Below, in pieces: positions 1-8,889 of a stretch of DNA of 64,000 bases; position 1 is the stretch's first letter; every line of letters starts with the position of its first letter. A model generated the notes under the pieces. The model was given only the letters and a program-made list of their open reading frames with translations. It was not told the origin of the DNA and made no database searches. The position numbers and the translations under genes are program-made. Origin of the DNA: Algoriphagus sp. Y33 (GTDB lineage: Bacteria; Bacteroidota; Bacteroidia; Cytophagales; Cyclobacteriaceae); the NCBI RefSeq assembly GCF_014838715.1, contig NZ_CP061947.1, positions 5,880,001 through 5,944,000 of the forward strand, in the 5' to 3' direction.

Positions 1-12
1 TCTGTTTAGGTA

Positions 13-1719
13 TCACGGGGTTTTATAGACCATTTTTCCTCCGACCACAGTCATCGCTACTTTTGTGTCGAGAATTTCATCCTCGGGGATTTCCATGATA
101 TTTTTATCGAAAACAGTGAAATCCGCAGCTTTCCCAACTTCAATTGATCCTTTGAAGTCTTCATCAAATTCTGCAAATGCACCATCCAACGTATAGGCTT
201 TCAACGCTTCTTCTCTAGTCATTTTCTGATCTCCTTCGTAGCCTCCTTCCGGTAACCCTTGCAAGGTTTTACGCGTCACAGAAGCATAAAAAGAAGGAAT
301 CGGATCTACAGGTTCGACTGGCGCATCTGTACCATTAGTGACCACCGCACCACTTTGCATCAATTTCTGCCATACATAGGCTCCATCGATGATCCTTTTT
401 TCGCCCAATCTGTCAATCGCCCAAGGACGGTCCGAACTCAAATGAATAGCCTGCATAGCAGCAATCACTCCCAATTCACCGAATCTGGGAATGTCGTCTG
501 GATGAATATGCTGGGCATGCTCGATGCGGAATCTCAGCTTTTTGGAATCCGGGCTGTTGGCAAATGCTGCTTCATATCTATCGAGAATTTCTTGGTTTGC
601 CCGGTCACCGATGGCATGAGCACAAACTTGAAACCCTGTCGGGATGGCTTTTTCTGAAACCTCGGATACCACAGACATCGGCAATGTTTCGTGGCCCCGA
701 TGTCCAGGTCTATCTGAATAGTCTTCCAAAAGCCAGGCTCCTCTTGATCCCAAGGCACCGTCACAGTTGAGTTTGATCGAACGAACGGTAAGCATGTGAT
801 CTGCGGAATCGATCATCGGGCCTCTTTCATACCATTGCTCCAAAAGAGCAGGTTGAGTTCCTGTAAGCATCACATATTGGCGTACGGTGAGCTTTCCCTC
901 ATTTTTGAATTTTTGGATGAGGTCAATCACATTTTGTCCGCTTCCTGCATCATGGAAACTTGTGATTCCCTTTTCATTTAATTCTTGCAGGGCCAAAGTC
1001 AATGCTTGCTCAGCTCTTTCGGGAGTCTCTGCCGGAATCAATCGGGCTACAAGTCCTGCTGCTTTTTCAGAAAGTATGCCGGTGGGATTTCCCAATTCGT
1101 CCAGAATAATCTCCCCGCCTTCAACCTCACCGGGTCTCTCGCCTTTCAGATTGCTGATACCGGCGAGTTCCAGTGCTTTTCCATTGGCAAAAGCCGCATG
1201 CCCACTTGCATGGGAGAGGTATACAGGATTGTCAGGAGACACTTCGTTGAGTTGCGTATTGGTTTGAAATCCTTTTACCATTTTCTCAGGTTTCTCGATC
1301 CACTTGTCCTGATGCCAGCCCCGACCGGTGATCCATTCTCCCGGTTTTGCTTGGGCTACAGCCTGGGCTACTTTCTCCACCAGTTCGTCGTAAGTTTTCA
1401 CATACATTAGATCAAGCTCTAGCTTATTGTAGCCGATTCCCATCAAGTGTGCGTGGGATTCTATGATGCCAGGAGTCATGGTGTTCCCTTGAAGATCAAT
1501 TACTTCGGTGTTTTCAGCTTTGTGTTTTTCTATTTCTTCGGCAGAACCCACCGCAATGATCATCCCGTTTTTCACAGCGACAGCTTCGGCTTTGGGCTGG
1601 TCTTCATTTACTGTGTAGATGACCCCATTGGTAAAAATCAGATCGGCTGGGTCGGACTTTTCCGGAGAGCAAGAAAGGAGGATAATCCCCAGGATTGCGA
1701 GTAAGTAGATGTTCTTCAT
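13..1719 (-). CDS. Amidohydrolase family lipoprotein (YtcJ-like)
   Basis: Predicted metal-dependent amidohydrolase of the Amidohydro_3/YtcJ group, exported and lipid-anchored. The N-terminus has a short lipoprotein signal ending in LLSC. The HAH metal motif follows near residue 90, and later HAIGDRAN, RIEHAQ and NGTDAP supply the usual His/Asp ligands of the TIM barrel. The chosen start is the ATG at 1719; an in-frame TTG 15 bases upstream would only add five residues before the signal. At 568 residues the length is normal for the family. The substrate cannot be told from sequence. It is transcribed toward the window edge, 62 bases after the neighbouring secreted protein gene. Confidence 0.9.
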   Translation of the reverse strand: MKNIYLLAILGIILLSCSPEKSDPADLIFTNGVIYTVNEDQPKAEAVAVKNGMIIAVGSAEEIEKHKAENTEVIDLQGNTMTPGIIESHAHLMGIGYNKLELDLMYVKTYDELVEKVAQAVAQAKPGEWITGRGWHQDKWIEKPEKMVKGFQTNTQLNEVSPDNPVYLSHASGHAAFANGKALELAGISNLKGERPGEVEGGEIILDELGNPTGILSEKAAGLVARLIPAETPERAEQALTLALQELNEKGITSFHDAGSGQNVIDLIQKFKNEGKLTVRQYVMLTGTQPALLEQWYERGPMIDSADHMLTVRSIKLNCDGALGSRGAWLLEDYSDRPGHRGHETLPMSVVSEVSEKAIPTGFQVCAHAIGDRANQEILDRYEAAFANSPDSKKLRFRIEHAQHIHPDDIPRFGELGVIAAMQAIHLSSDRPWAIDRLGEKRIIDGAYVWQKLMQSGAVVTNGTDAPVEPVDPIPSFYASVTRKTLQGLPEGGYEGDQKMTREEALKAYTLDGAFAEFDEDFKGSIEVGKAADFTVFDKNIMEIPEDEILDTKVAMTVVGGKMVYKTP

Positions 1720-1781
1720 GGATTTATATTTCAACCCGAAAACTACCTTATTTCAGACAATCCAAAAAGCCAGTCCTGTAA

Positions 1782-3869
1782 TTAGCGCATCCAGATTTTA
1801 CGGCTTTCTCTAAATTTGCCTTCGTATTCCAGTCGGAGAATATATAATCCGGGAGGCAGAAAGTTAGCCTGTATTTCTATTTCTAAGTTGGCCGGAATCT
1901 GTATGTTACTTAGTAATTCCTGTCCGAGTGAATTGAATAAAGTTCCCGTGGAGGTTTTGTTGGCAATAACTTTAATAGGGCCATCGCTTGGGTTGGGATA
2001 TACTTTGATTCTATAATCGTTCGTGTCAGGATTTGACCCCTCGGTAGAAGTCAAATAAATCAAACCACCTCCTCTTGTGCCCGCTATTAAATCTATAGGT
2101 CCATCGAAAGCGGGGATGAGAGTAGTTATCCAGGTATTTCTTCCCAATCGAGTGGGAAGATTTTGACCTTGGATCTGTACCAAGACCTCAGTACGTGTTG
2201 AGGACTGCATGAAATCCACAATTTTGCTGATTACGCCATTTTGATCAATGGCATAGAGGTCCGGATTGGGTTTTTGGACCACTGCTACACTTAGATTTCG
2301 ATTGGCCGGATTGTCGTTAAAGCCCAAGAAATCTGTTTCCTGAAGAACTGCGGTATGTGTGCCAAAATCAAGTGTGTACAGGTCTAAACGCCCATTTTGA
2401 GAGGCTACTAGCATATAGTCTTGGGCGGCATAATTGAAAAATTGGAGGTAATCGCCACGCCGTGCTGTGTATCCTGTAATTGAAATAGGAGATGACCCCG
2501 CTTCGCGTAAATCATAAATCACCTGGGTTGGAATGTTGTTTTGATATTGGATACCTGAGGCCAGCAAAATTGATTGCCCAGCTTTGTCCCGATAACTGAT
2601 ATACTGCACATCTACAAGATCAAGTGAGGATAGATCCAGACTCTGTTCTTCCAGTTGGGTGAGTTTGCCATCAACCATTGCAAATTTGGAAAGCTTGGAT
2701 TTTACCTGCCCATTTGCCGTGAGTGTATTTGCTGTGACAATAAGTTCCCCCAGACTTTTGTTGCCAAAGAACAGAGGCCTTGTGTTTTCACCCAGATCAA
2801 TCATCCGGTGCTGTAGGAAATCATAGTCAGGATTTCCTTGATTGTTGATTTTTACTAGGGACTGGGCAAAGTCAATTTTGTAATCGAAGGAAGTTTCACT
2901 TGTGTTTAGAGTCACTATTAAATCATCACCAATCATATGGCCAATATGAAAAAGGGGGAATTCGGGAAGGCTTCCATAGCCTGAAAGGCTGTTGGTAAAG
3001 CTATTGAAAATAGGCTCGGTAGAAGTTCCTGTATTGGGAAGAAAATAGAGAACGCTGCACTCATCACGACCCAAAACCAGGTCTTCTATTCCATCCCCAT
3101 CAAAGTCTCTGTAAAGAATAGAGTGGCCTCCTGCATGAAGTATCTTGTCGTTTTCGTCAGGAAGCCTTCGTGGGTTTAGGTCAAGTCCGGCACAGGTCTT
3201 GCCAAATGAGAGCTCTCCGCAACCGCAGAATTCAAATTTCCCCCAGTGATTTTCTCCGAAGGCAAAACCATCAATATCCGGTGTTCCTTTTCGCTCTATG
3301 CTTGTGTTTTTGTAAAACTCCATGTAATCACCGCCTGCAAAATTGAAAATCACCAGATCCATATCACCGTCCCCATCCAGATCCTGAATTAGAGGAGTAT
3401 CCAGGTTATTTGTTTGGATGTTAGCTGATCCATCCAGCTTCAGGAAGTTTTGAGCTACTTCCCATGAAATCCTATTTCCGGAAGATGTATTTTTATAGGC
3501 TTTGATTCCAAGAGCTGTGGAAGTGAAAAGATCCTTTTTTCCATCTCCATCAAAATCTGCCAGAACTAGAAATCCACTGATGTCTATCGGAAATAAGTAA
3601 CTTAATTCGGGCAAGTGAATGAACGTTTCCCCTTCTTTTCTGAAAACCAGCAATTGTCTGGAATTGATGTCCCATGTCACCCATTCTTCTATCCCGTCTC
3701 CTGTAAGATCTATAGTTTGGATCTGTGCAGAATTAATCCCACCTGTGAAAGGAGAGGACAGTATAACACCGTCTACTTCAACATTTGGGTATTGATCAAT
3801 TCGAAAAATTTCTTGCGCGTTCAGTTGAAAGCTGCTGAGGAGAAAAATGAAAATCCAGAATTTGCGCAT
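1782..3869 (-). CDS. Secreted FG-GAP/VCBS repeat protein with type IX sorting tail
   Basis: A 695-residue exported protein with signal peptide MRKFWIFIFLLSSFQLNAQ. Several Ca-binding-type DxDGDGxxD repeats are visible (for example ADFDGDGKKDLF and DLDGDGDMDLVIF), as in FG-GAP/VCBS beta-propellers. The last ~75 residues contain KVYPNPSDGP and end in a short beta sandwich with LPPGLYILRLEY, typical of the type A C-terminal signal read by the Bacteroidota type IX secretion system. It is therefore probably displayed on or released from the cell surface. Its ligand is unknown. It lies upstream of, and in the same direction as, the amidohydrolase. Confidence 0.88.
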   Translation of the reverse strand: MRKFWIFIFLLSSFQLNAQEIFRIDQYPNVEVDGVILSSPFTGGINSAQIQTIDLTGDGIEEWVTWDINSRQLLVFRKEGETFIHLPELSYLFPIDISGFLVLADFDGDGKKDLFTSTALGIKAYKNTSSGNRISWEVAQNFLKLDGSANIQTNNLDTPLIQDLDGDGDMDLVIFNFAGGDYMEFYKNTSIERKGTPDIDGFAFGENHWGKFEFCGCGELSFGKTCAGLDLNPRRLPDENDKILHAGGHSILYRDFDGDGIEDLVLGRDECSVLYFLPNTGTSTEPIFNSFTNSLSGYGSLPEFPLFHIGHMIGDDLIVTLNTSETSFDYKIDFAQSLVKINNQGNPDYDFLQHRMIDLGENTRPLFFGNKSLGELIVTANTLTANGQVKSKLSKFAMVDGKLTQLEEQSLDLSSLDLVDVQYISYRDKAGQSILLASGIQYQNNIPTQVIYDLREAGSSPISITGYTARRGDYLQFFNYAAQDYMLVASQNGRLDLYTLDFGTHTAVLQETDFLGFNDNPANRNLSVAVVQKPNPDLYAIDQNGVISKIVDFMQSSTRTEVLVQIQGQNLPTRLGRNTWITTLIPAFDGPIDLIAGTRGGGLIYLTSTEGSNPDTNDYRIKVYPNPSDGPIKVIANKTSTGTLFNSLGQELLSNIQIPANLEIEIQANFLPPGLYILRLEYEGKFRESRKIWMR

Positions 3870-3962
3870 GGAATGGTAAGGGATATGACAAATTAATACG
3901 GCAGTCTCAGTTCAAAGATGTGAATGATTCCTTTATTTTGGGAATTAATTCCTTCCAAAACG

Positions 3963-5258
3963 ATGAATATTTCCATTTTATATACGCTTTTCAAAAATAG
4001 TACTGGGGTCTGTACTGACACCAGAAAGATCGAAAAAGACAATTTATTTTTTGCACTGAAAGGCCCTAATTTCGATGCTAATTCCTTTGCGCCAAAAGCG
4101 TTGGAAATGGGCGCATCTGTTGTTGTGATCGATGATGTTAAGTGTTTTGTGGAGGAGGATGAGCGTTATTTTTTGGTGCAGGATTCATTGAAAATGCTTC
4201 AGGATTTGGCTAATTACCATCGCAAGCATCTAGGTATTCCTGTCATTGGTTTGACCGGCTCGAATGGGAAAACGACTACAAAGGAGTTGATGAAGGCGGT
4301 TTTGGGCAAGAAATTTCAAACAGCTGCTACTGTTGGAAACCTGAATAACCATATCGGTGTGCCGTTGACTTTGCTTGCTATGGGGGAGGAAGATGAAATC
4401 GCAATCGTGGAAATGGGAGCCAATAAACCCGGTGATATAGCCGAGCTTTGCCTGATCGCCGAGCCTACCCACGGGGTGATCACCAATATCGGAAGGGCAC
4501 ATCTGGAGGGTATGGGCGGTCCCGAGGGGGTATTGAAAACCAAGACGGAGCTTTTTCAGTTTTTGAGAGAAAAAAGTGGGACGGTGTTTATCAATTCGCA
4601 GGACCCTATTTTGTCAAATCTGTCAAAACGCTTTGAAAGTCCGGTGCTTTATCCCTCGATGGGAGATTTCTGTGAGGTGATGTTCGAAGAGGCCAATCCG
4701 TTTGTTAAGTTTTCGACAGAAGGTTCAGATGAAATTTTCTTAAGTTCACTGATCGGGGCGTATAATTTTGGAAATATCGCAACTGCACTGACGATCGGTA
4801 AGTTTTTTGGAGTAGAAATGCAGAAAGCTGTCCAGGCTATAGTAGATTATAAACCGTCTAATATGCGGTCTCAATTGATCGAGAATCGCAGCAATCTGAT
4901 TATCCTGGATGCTTACAATGCCAATCCATCTAGCATGGAAGTGGCTATCCGGACTTTTGGACAGATGACGGGAAAGAAGCATAAAATGCTGATCCTAGGA
5001 GATATGTTTGAGTTGGGAGCTCATGCAGAAGCAGAGCATGCTCGATTGGGAGAAATTATAAGTGAATACGATATTGAAAAAGTTTGTTTTACCGGTCAGC
5101 TGATCGTATCTGCCTTAGCCAAATATCCAAAAGCATTGTATTTTCCGGATCCTTTTTCATTTAGAAACTGGCTGCAGGATAGTAAACTGGAGGATTACCT
5201 GATCTTGATCAAAGGTAGCCGTGGAATGAAGCTGGAGGGATTGGTGGATTTTATTTGA
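3963..5258 (+). CDS. murF: UDP-N-acetylmuramoyl-tripeptide--D-alanyl-D-alanine ligase
   Basis: MurF adds D-Ala-D-Ala to UDP-MurNAc-tripeptide in the cytoplasm, the last soluble step of peptidoglycan precursor synthesis. The Mur ligase P-loop GLTGSNGKTTTKE, the central EMGANKPGDI motif and a C-terminal domain with LDAYNANPSSM are all present. I chose the ATG at 3963 (MNISILYTLF), giving 431 residues; an in-frame ATG at 3924 adds 13 residues of poor match. The gene stands alone here rather than in a dcw cluster. Its 3' end overlaps by eight bases the convergent, broken PIN toxin gene. Confidence 0.95.
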   Translation: MNISILYTLFKNSTGVCTDTRKIEKDNLFFALKGPNFDANSFAPKALEMGASVVVIDDVKCFVEEDERYFLVQDSLKMLQDLANYHRKHLGIPVIGLTGSNGKTTTKELMKAVLGKKFQTAATVGNLNNHIGVPLTLLAMGEEDEIAIVEMGANKPGDIAELCLIAEPTHGVITNIGRAHLEGMGGPEGVLKTKTELFQFLREKSGTVFINSQDPILSNLSKRFESPVLYPSMGDFCEVMFEEANPFVKFSTEGSDEIFLSSLIGAYNFGNIATALTIGKFFGVEMQKAVQAIVDYKPSNMRSQLIENRSNLIILDAYNANPSSMEVAIRTFGQMTGKKHKMLILGDMFELGAHAEAEHARLGEIISEYDIEKVCFTGQLIVSALAKYPKALYFPDPFSFRNWLQDSKLEDYLILIKGSRGMKLEGLVDFI

Positions 5259-5669
5259 AAAGTGCCAAAAAGGAATCGGGAGAAAAAATAGGCGGATCCG
5301 AATGCTTGTAATCTGAGGTGTTTCCGGTGATTATTCCGCTGATTTCAGGATTAGCTAAAGCTGTATAGTATTGGATAGCATCTTCAAAATCAGAAAAACG
5401 ACTTGATATTGCACGTCTGATTTCAGATTCACCAACAGGTAGAGTTGTACATTTAGACATTAAATCTTCTATTCCAATCAAGGCTGTTTCTTTTCCAAAT
5501 GCTTTTCTCAGAAAGAAATGGACATTTGTTAAAATGATTGAAGAACAGTATAGATGGATCTCTCCGCTTATAGCGAGCTAAAAATTGACAGAGAATCTGC
5601 GTCGAAGGGTTTCCTTTTTAGTAATAAATCGAGTATGACGTCGGAATCGATAAAAAAGCTAGACCCCAT
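5251..5669 (-). pseudogene. PIN-domain toxin, broken by a frameshift
   Basis: The reading starts at an ATG (5669) that overlaps the end of the antitoxin gene and begins MGSSFFIDSDVILDLLLKRK, a typical PIN N-terminus with the first catalytic Asp. After 33 codons it meets TAA at 5570-5568. The continuation in the -1 frame reads GEIHLYCSSIILTNVHFFLR and then through DFEDAIQYYTAL and GIITGNTSDYKHSDPP to the stop at 5251, a textbook PIN C-terminus. Losing one C (AGCCTCGCT to AGCTCGCT, near 5577) would explain it. Both halves are otherwise well conserved, so the break is recent or a sequencing error. PIN toxins are Mg-dependent RNases. Confidence 0.85.
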
Positions 5670-5964
5670 ATTTCTTCTTTAAATATTCGTATTTGGCTTC
5701 ATTTAGCTCATATTCAGTATACCCTTCTAATATTCCATAAAGCTTCTTCAAACTTTCCGGTATCGGTTCAGTTCCATCCAGAATTCGTTTCACGAGTGCA
5801 GGATCCTTTACCTTTGGTTTTTCTAAAGTTTTTGGAACAGCTTTAGTTGCGTCCGCCAAAAGTGTTTCTACTAGCGACGATAGACTCTTTCCTTGCGCTT
5901 CAGCAAACTTTTTTGCTTTTTCGGCAAGAACTTCGTTGATGTCCAGTGTTAATTTCGTTGTCAT
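5659..5964 (-). CDS. Antitoxin, DUF6364-like
   Basis: A 101-residue protein with a ribbon-helix-helix-like N-terminus (MTTKLTLDINEVLAEKAKKF followed by GKSLSSLVETLL), the DNA-binding fold of many antitoxins. The acidic, helical C-terminus is expected to bind and block the PIN toxin encoded immediately downstream, whose start codon overlaps this gene's last codons. The family assignment (DUF6364) is from memory of its N-terminal pattern. The gene is intact while the toxin is frameshifted. A palindrome just before the start codon is a likely autoregulatory operator. Confidence 0.85.
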   Translation of the reverse strand: MTTKLTLDINEVLAEKAKKFAEAQGKSLSSLVETLLADATKAVPKTLEKPKVKDPALVKRILDGTEPIPESLKKLYGILEGYTEYELNEAKYEYLKKKYGV

Positions 5965-5969
5965 GGCTT

Positions 5970-5982
5970 TCGGATTATCCGA
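5970..5982. promoter_or_regulatory. Palindrome before antitoxin start, probable operator
   Basis: TCGGATTATCCGA is a perfect inverted repeat (6-base arms around a central T), five bases upstream of the antitoxin ATG at 5964. RHH antitoxins commonly repress their own operon by binding such sites; that role here is inference. Confidence 0.5.
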
Positions 5983-6096
5983 TATAATTTAAGAAGAATT
6001 CCTTCCTAATTGAAATCAATTTTGCTTCAATAAAGTTTACTTTCATGTCAGCCTTCTGACGGTTTTTGATTTCATAAGTTACAAATACGATAAACA

Positions 6097-6774
6097 ATGC
6101 GTCCCTACTTGCCTTTCCTCACCGCCCTTGCCGAACATAATTCCAAAGAATGGATGGATGCCAATAAAAAATGGTATTTGGAAACAAGAGCTGAATTTTT
6201 GGAAGATGTGGCAGTTCTGCTCAAAGGAATTGGGGAATGGGAGCAGGAGCTATTGGTATTTAAGCCTAAAGACTGTGTATTCAGACAAAATCGGGATATC
6301 CGCTTTTCGGCCAATAAATTGCCCTACAAAAATAACTTTGGAGCCTATTTTTCTCCCAAAGGAAAGAAGTCGGAAGGCCCGGGGTATTATTTGCAAATCC
6401 AGCCTGACAATTCATTTGTGGCAGGAGGAATCTGGATGCCGATGGCGGAAACCTTAAAGAAAATCCGTAGGGAAATTGATTACTCCGGAGGAGAGCTGGT
6501 GAAAATTGAAAGCAATCCGGAATTCAAAGCACTTTTCGGACAGATAGACGGAGAAAAACTCAAGACCAGCCCACGGGATTATGAGGCTGATCATGAGTTT
6601 ATTGACTATCTGAGATTGAAGAGCTTTACGGTGTCTTCAAAAATCTCAGACGGGGATATTGAATCAGGGAGTTTTATCAATATCGCCTTGGAAGGTTTTC
6701 GGAAAATGATTCCATTGCAGCAGTTCCTAGCTCAAGCCATCGAGGATGTGGAAGATGGATCAGGACTTTTGTAG
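6097..6774 (+). CDS. DUF2461 (TIGR02453) family protein
   Basis: A 225-residue cytoplasmic protein matching the DUF2461 family along its length: FLTALAEHNSKEWMDANKKW at the N-terminus, then VFRQNRDIRFSANKLPYKNN and GYYLQIQPDNSFVAGGIWMP, the family's best conserved blocks. The biochemical function of this family is not established. It is transcribed alone, divergently from the toxin-antitoxin pair. Confidence 0.9.
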   Translation: MRPYLPFLTALAEHNSKEWMDANKKWYLETRAEFLEDVAVLLKGIGEWEQELLVFKPKDCVFRQNRDIRFSANKLPYKNNFGAYFSPKGKKSEGPGYYLQIQPDNSFVAGGIWMPMAETLKKIRREIDYSGGELVKIESNPEFKALFGQIDGEKLKTSPRDYEADHEFIDYLRLKSFTVSSKISDGDIESGSFINIALEGFRKMIPLQQFLAQAIEDVEDGSGLL

Positions 6775-7009
6775 AGTCTAGAACCAAGAGCCAGGAATTA
6801 AGAACCTGAGAGACAATCTTTTCACGTCATTGCAAACGACGGAGGAGTGAATCAATCTCTTATCAAGAACAGATTGATTCATTACACTATTTTGGATCCA
6901 AGAACAATTTCTGTCATTTCCATTTTGTATGACTGATAACTAAATGTTATGTCCAGAAAGACGGGCTATTCTGTGTGGGGTCTCGTGGCTTAGAGCCAAG
7001 ATTCTAGCG
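6775..7009. repeat. Intergenic region with an 11-bp-arm inverted repeat
   Basis: A convergent gap. At 6848-6858 and 6871-6881 TGAATCAATCT and AGATTGATTCA form a perfect inverted repeat with a 12-base loop, directly after a GTCATTGC...GGAGGAGTG stretch resembling short dispersed repeats of many bacteria. No coding frame is convincing and there is no T-run, so it is not a clear terminator. Confidence 0.5.
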
Positions 7010-7837
7010 TTAAGAATTAATCTCAAATTTCGAATCTCGAATTTTTTCAAGCATAGCAGCGACTCCATCTTCTTTATTGGGAAGCGTGATTTCATTAGCG
7101 ACAGCCTTGACTTCCATCCGGGCATTGTCCACGGCAACTCCCCAGCCGACTGACTGTAGCAGATCGATGTCGTTGTAGTTGTCGCCAAAAGCGACCACTG
7201 ATTCCATTCCAAAATCATAATGATCTAAAATTTTCTTTAGCCCTGTAGCTTTGGAAATGGCTCTAGGAGCAATCTCTAGATACGTGTCGCTGGATCGGTA
7301 GAGATGCATATCCAGAGAATGTTCTGAATGAAGCTCCCCAAACAGCCAGGCAATTTCCTGAGATTCCCCCATACACATGACTTTATGTGCTCCCGAATTA
7401 TTCTTTGACCACAGATTCAGTACCTCCTGTCCGGCCATCCACGTGTAGGAAACCTTGGTATGCCGGACTTCGCGCTGGGACCAGTAATCATCCTTTTCCT
7501 CATACCAATTTTCGCCTTGATACAAACTGACATGTATGTCGGTTTTATGGGTAAGACGGAGAATTTTAGCCACCAAATCCACCGGAATGCTTACATCTTC
7601 CAATACTTCTCCATCGCCACTCAAAACATAGCCACCGTTGTAACTAATCAGAGGTTGGGGAAAGCGATGCATGTCATGAAGCAAATGGCGCATGGCATTG
7701 GGCATACGGGAGCTTGCTAGGATCACGGGGAAATCGGCGGGGAGATCAGCAACCACGGCTTTGAGGCGGGGAGATAGATCTCGTACTGAATTGAGGAGTG
7801 TCCCGTCAATATCAGAGCAAAAAGCCTTTATTTTCAT
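7010..7837 (-). CDS. HAD-superfamily Cof-type phosphatase
   Basis: A 275-residue cytosolic phosphatase of the Cof/HAD-IIB type. Motif I is FCSDIDGTLLNS at the N-terminus, motif II lies in VILASSRMP, and motif IV is VVAFGDNYNDIDLL with the metal-binding Asp pair. The long C2 cap sits between motifs II and III. Members hydrolyse sugar phosphates or nucleotide-like phosphates; the substrate here is unknown. I placed the start at the ATG at 7837 (MKIKAF); the frame stays open upstream for 32 codons, but that stretch is a dispersed leader repeat rather than protein sequence. Confidence 0.9.
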   Translation of the reverse strand: MKIKAFCSDIDGTLLNSVRDLSPRLKAVVADLPADFPVILASSRMPNAMRHLLHDMHRFPQPLISYNGGYVLSGDGEVLEDVSIPVDLVAKILRLTHKTDIHVSLYQGENWYEEKDDYWSQREVRHTKVSYTWMAGQEVLNLWSKNNSGAHKVMCMGESQEIAWLFGELHSEHSLDMHLYRSSDTYLEIAPRAISKATGLKKILDHYDFGMESVVAFGDNYNDIDLLQSVGWGVAVDNARMEVKAVANEITLPNKEDGVAAMLEKIRDSKFEINS

Positions 7838-7930
7838 CTGTTTATAATTTGATTTCCAATGGTCATATGGAATCTCGCATGGCTTATACTCATACCGGTT
7901 GTGTGATTCTTGGGGCATTCTCGATTTCAT
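7835..7930 (-). repeat. Dispersed leader repeat, copy L1
   Basis: Read on the minus strand it starts ATGAAATCGAGAATG, contains CCATGCGAGATTCCAT and TATGACCATTGGAAA, and ends AATTATAAACAGATGAAAA, running into the start codon of the HAD phosphatase gene. The same blocks in the same order precede the sugar dehydrogenase gene (L2, 26068-26171). Parts also occur before rsgA (L3) and before the DUF4199 gene (L4). Confidence 0.7.
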
Positions 7931-8202
7931 CAATCGAAGTCAGACCAGTTTATTTCATCGGCAAAATTGGCAAAAACACCAAAGCCAATGACAGCGATGA
8001 ATAGTATCACGCCGGCGAAGATAATGAGTTTGACGATCAATTCTGCTTTGGCCCAATTTGCCTTTTCAGGATCGGTGTTTTTGTCTGTTGCCCATACGAT
8101 AAGCATGATGAGCCCGATCAAAGGAAGGCGTTTGACCAGCACTACGATTACCCATTCCCCCAGTGAAGTAGGTGGTTTTTTGTATTCATTTGGCAATTCC
8201 AT
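7930..8202 (-). CDS. Small two-helix membrane protein, unknown function
   Basis: A 90-residue protein from the ATG at 8202 (MELPNEYKKPP); an ATG two codons upstream is also possible. Two hydrophobic segments are visible, VKRLPLIGLIMLIVWA and LIVKLIIFAGVILFIAVIGF, separated by a polar stretch with DKNTDPEKANWAKAE, and it ends in an acidic tail. I do not recognise the family. It sits 15 bases after the lipoprotein gene, so the two are probably co-transcribed. Confidence 0.7.
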   Translation of the reverse strand: MELPNEYKKPPTSLGEWVIVVLVKRLPLIGLIMLIVWATDKNTDPEKANWAKAELIVKLIIFAGVILFIAVIGFGVFANFADEINWSDFD

Positions 8203-8217
8203 AAACAATAGGTTAAG

Positions 8218-8640
8218 TTAAAAATCTTTTGTGTCAAACATATACTCCTGCATGGCAACATTCTCAGGATTAGTTGGGTCCGTCTGGATAAACTGTACGG
8301 TAATTTGTTGATAATCTTCGGCTTTTTCAAAATCGCGAAGGTAAAGTTCAGCACATTTTCTTGCCAGAACTTCGGGCTGATTTCCTAAAAGTAGAGGATC
8401 ACCGTTTTCTAGTTTCAGGTAAATCGTAGAGGTAGTGGAGTCGTTCGATGTTGACTTACTGAGGTTTACATTCATCCCCCGAAAATCTCCCAACATACGG
8501 ATTTCATCAGAAGGCATGAAGCCTTTACCCATCATCGCTTCCATTCCCTTGAAAGCAAATTTCGCAATTTTTTCAGGCTCGCAGGAGCAGGAACTGATGG
8601 TGATTAGAAAAAATAAAAGGGTGAAAATTCGGTTTCGCAT
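8218..8640 (-). CDS. Hypothetical lipoprotein
   Basis: A 140-residue exported lipoprotein: the hydrophobic leader MRNRIFTLLFFLITISSCSC ends in a lipobox with two candidate cysteines. The mature part is mixed alpha/beta with no motif I recognise. It precedes the small membrane protein gene in the same direction, which suggests a two-gene unit with an envelope role. Confidence 0.72.
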   Translation of the reverse strand: MRNRIFTLLFFLITISSCSCEPEKIAKFAFKGMEAMMGKGFMPSDEIRMLGDFRGMNVNLSKSTSNDSTTSTIYLKLENGDPLLLGNQPEVLARKCAELYLRDFEKAEDYQQITVQFIQTDPTNPENVAMQEYMFDTKDF

Positions 8641-8734
8641 GTTGGTTTCCTGTCAGGAATTAAGTCATGCGAATTTAAACAATATTAGGCAGATCTCCCT
8701 GTAATAACCAGGATGACGTTTCTGATGAAACACA

Positions 8735-8762
8735 AAAAGCCTCACATTTCTGTGAAGCTTTT
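8735..8762 (-). terminator. Terminator of tRNA-Ala
   Basis: On the minus strand AAAAGCTTCACA and TGTGAGGCTTTT form a 12-base stem with one mismatch and a 4-base loop, ending in a T-rich tail. It lies five bases after the tRNA 3' end. Confidence 0.7.
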
Positions 8763-8766
8763 GAAG

Positions 8767-8841
<75 letters not shown>

Positions 8842-8851
8842 TTTGAGTTTG

Positions 8852-8882
8852 CAAATATAGACCTAGGTTTTTGCTGTGCAAA
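8852..8882 (-). promoter_or_regulatory. Bacteroidota promoter of tRNA-Ala
   Basis: On the minus strand TTTG, then exactly 19 bases, then TATATTTG: a perfect match to the Bacteroidota -33/-7 consensus TTTG-N19-TAnnTTTG. The tRNA begins 11 bases after the -7 box. Confidence 0.78.
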
Positions 8883-8889
8883 GAAAATT

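Noticed and set aside
5571..5580. Programmed -1 frameshifting in the PIN toxin
   Set aside because: The T-run before the junction does not form a good slippery heptamer, and the -1 frame has a TAG directly after it, so slippage there would not give full-length protein.
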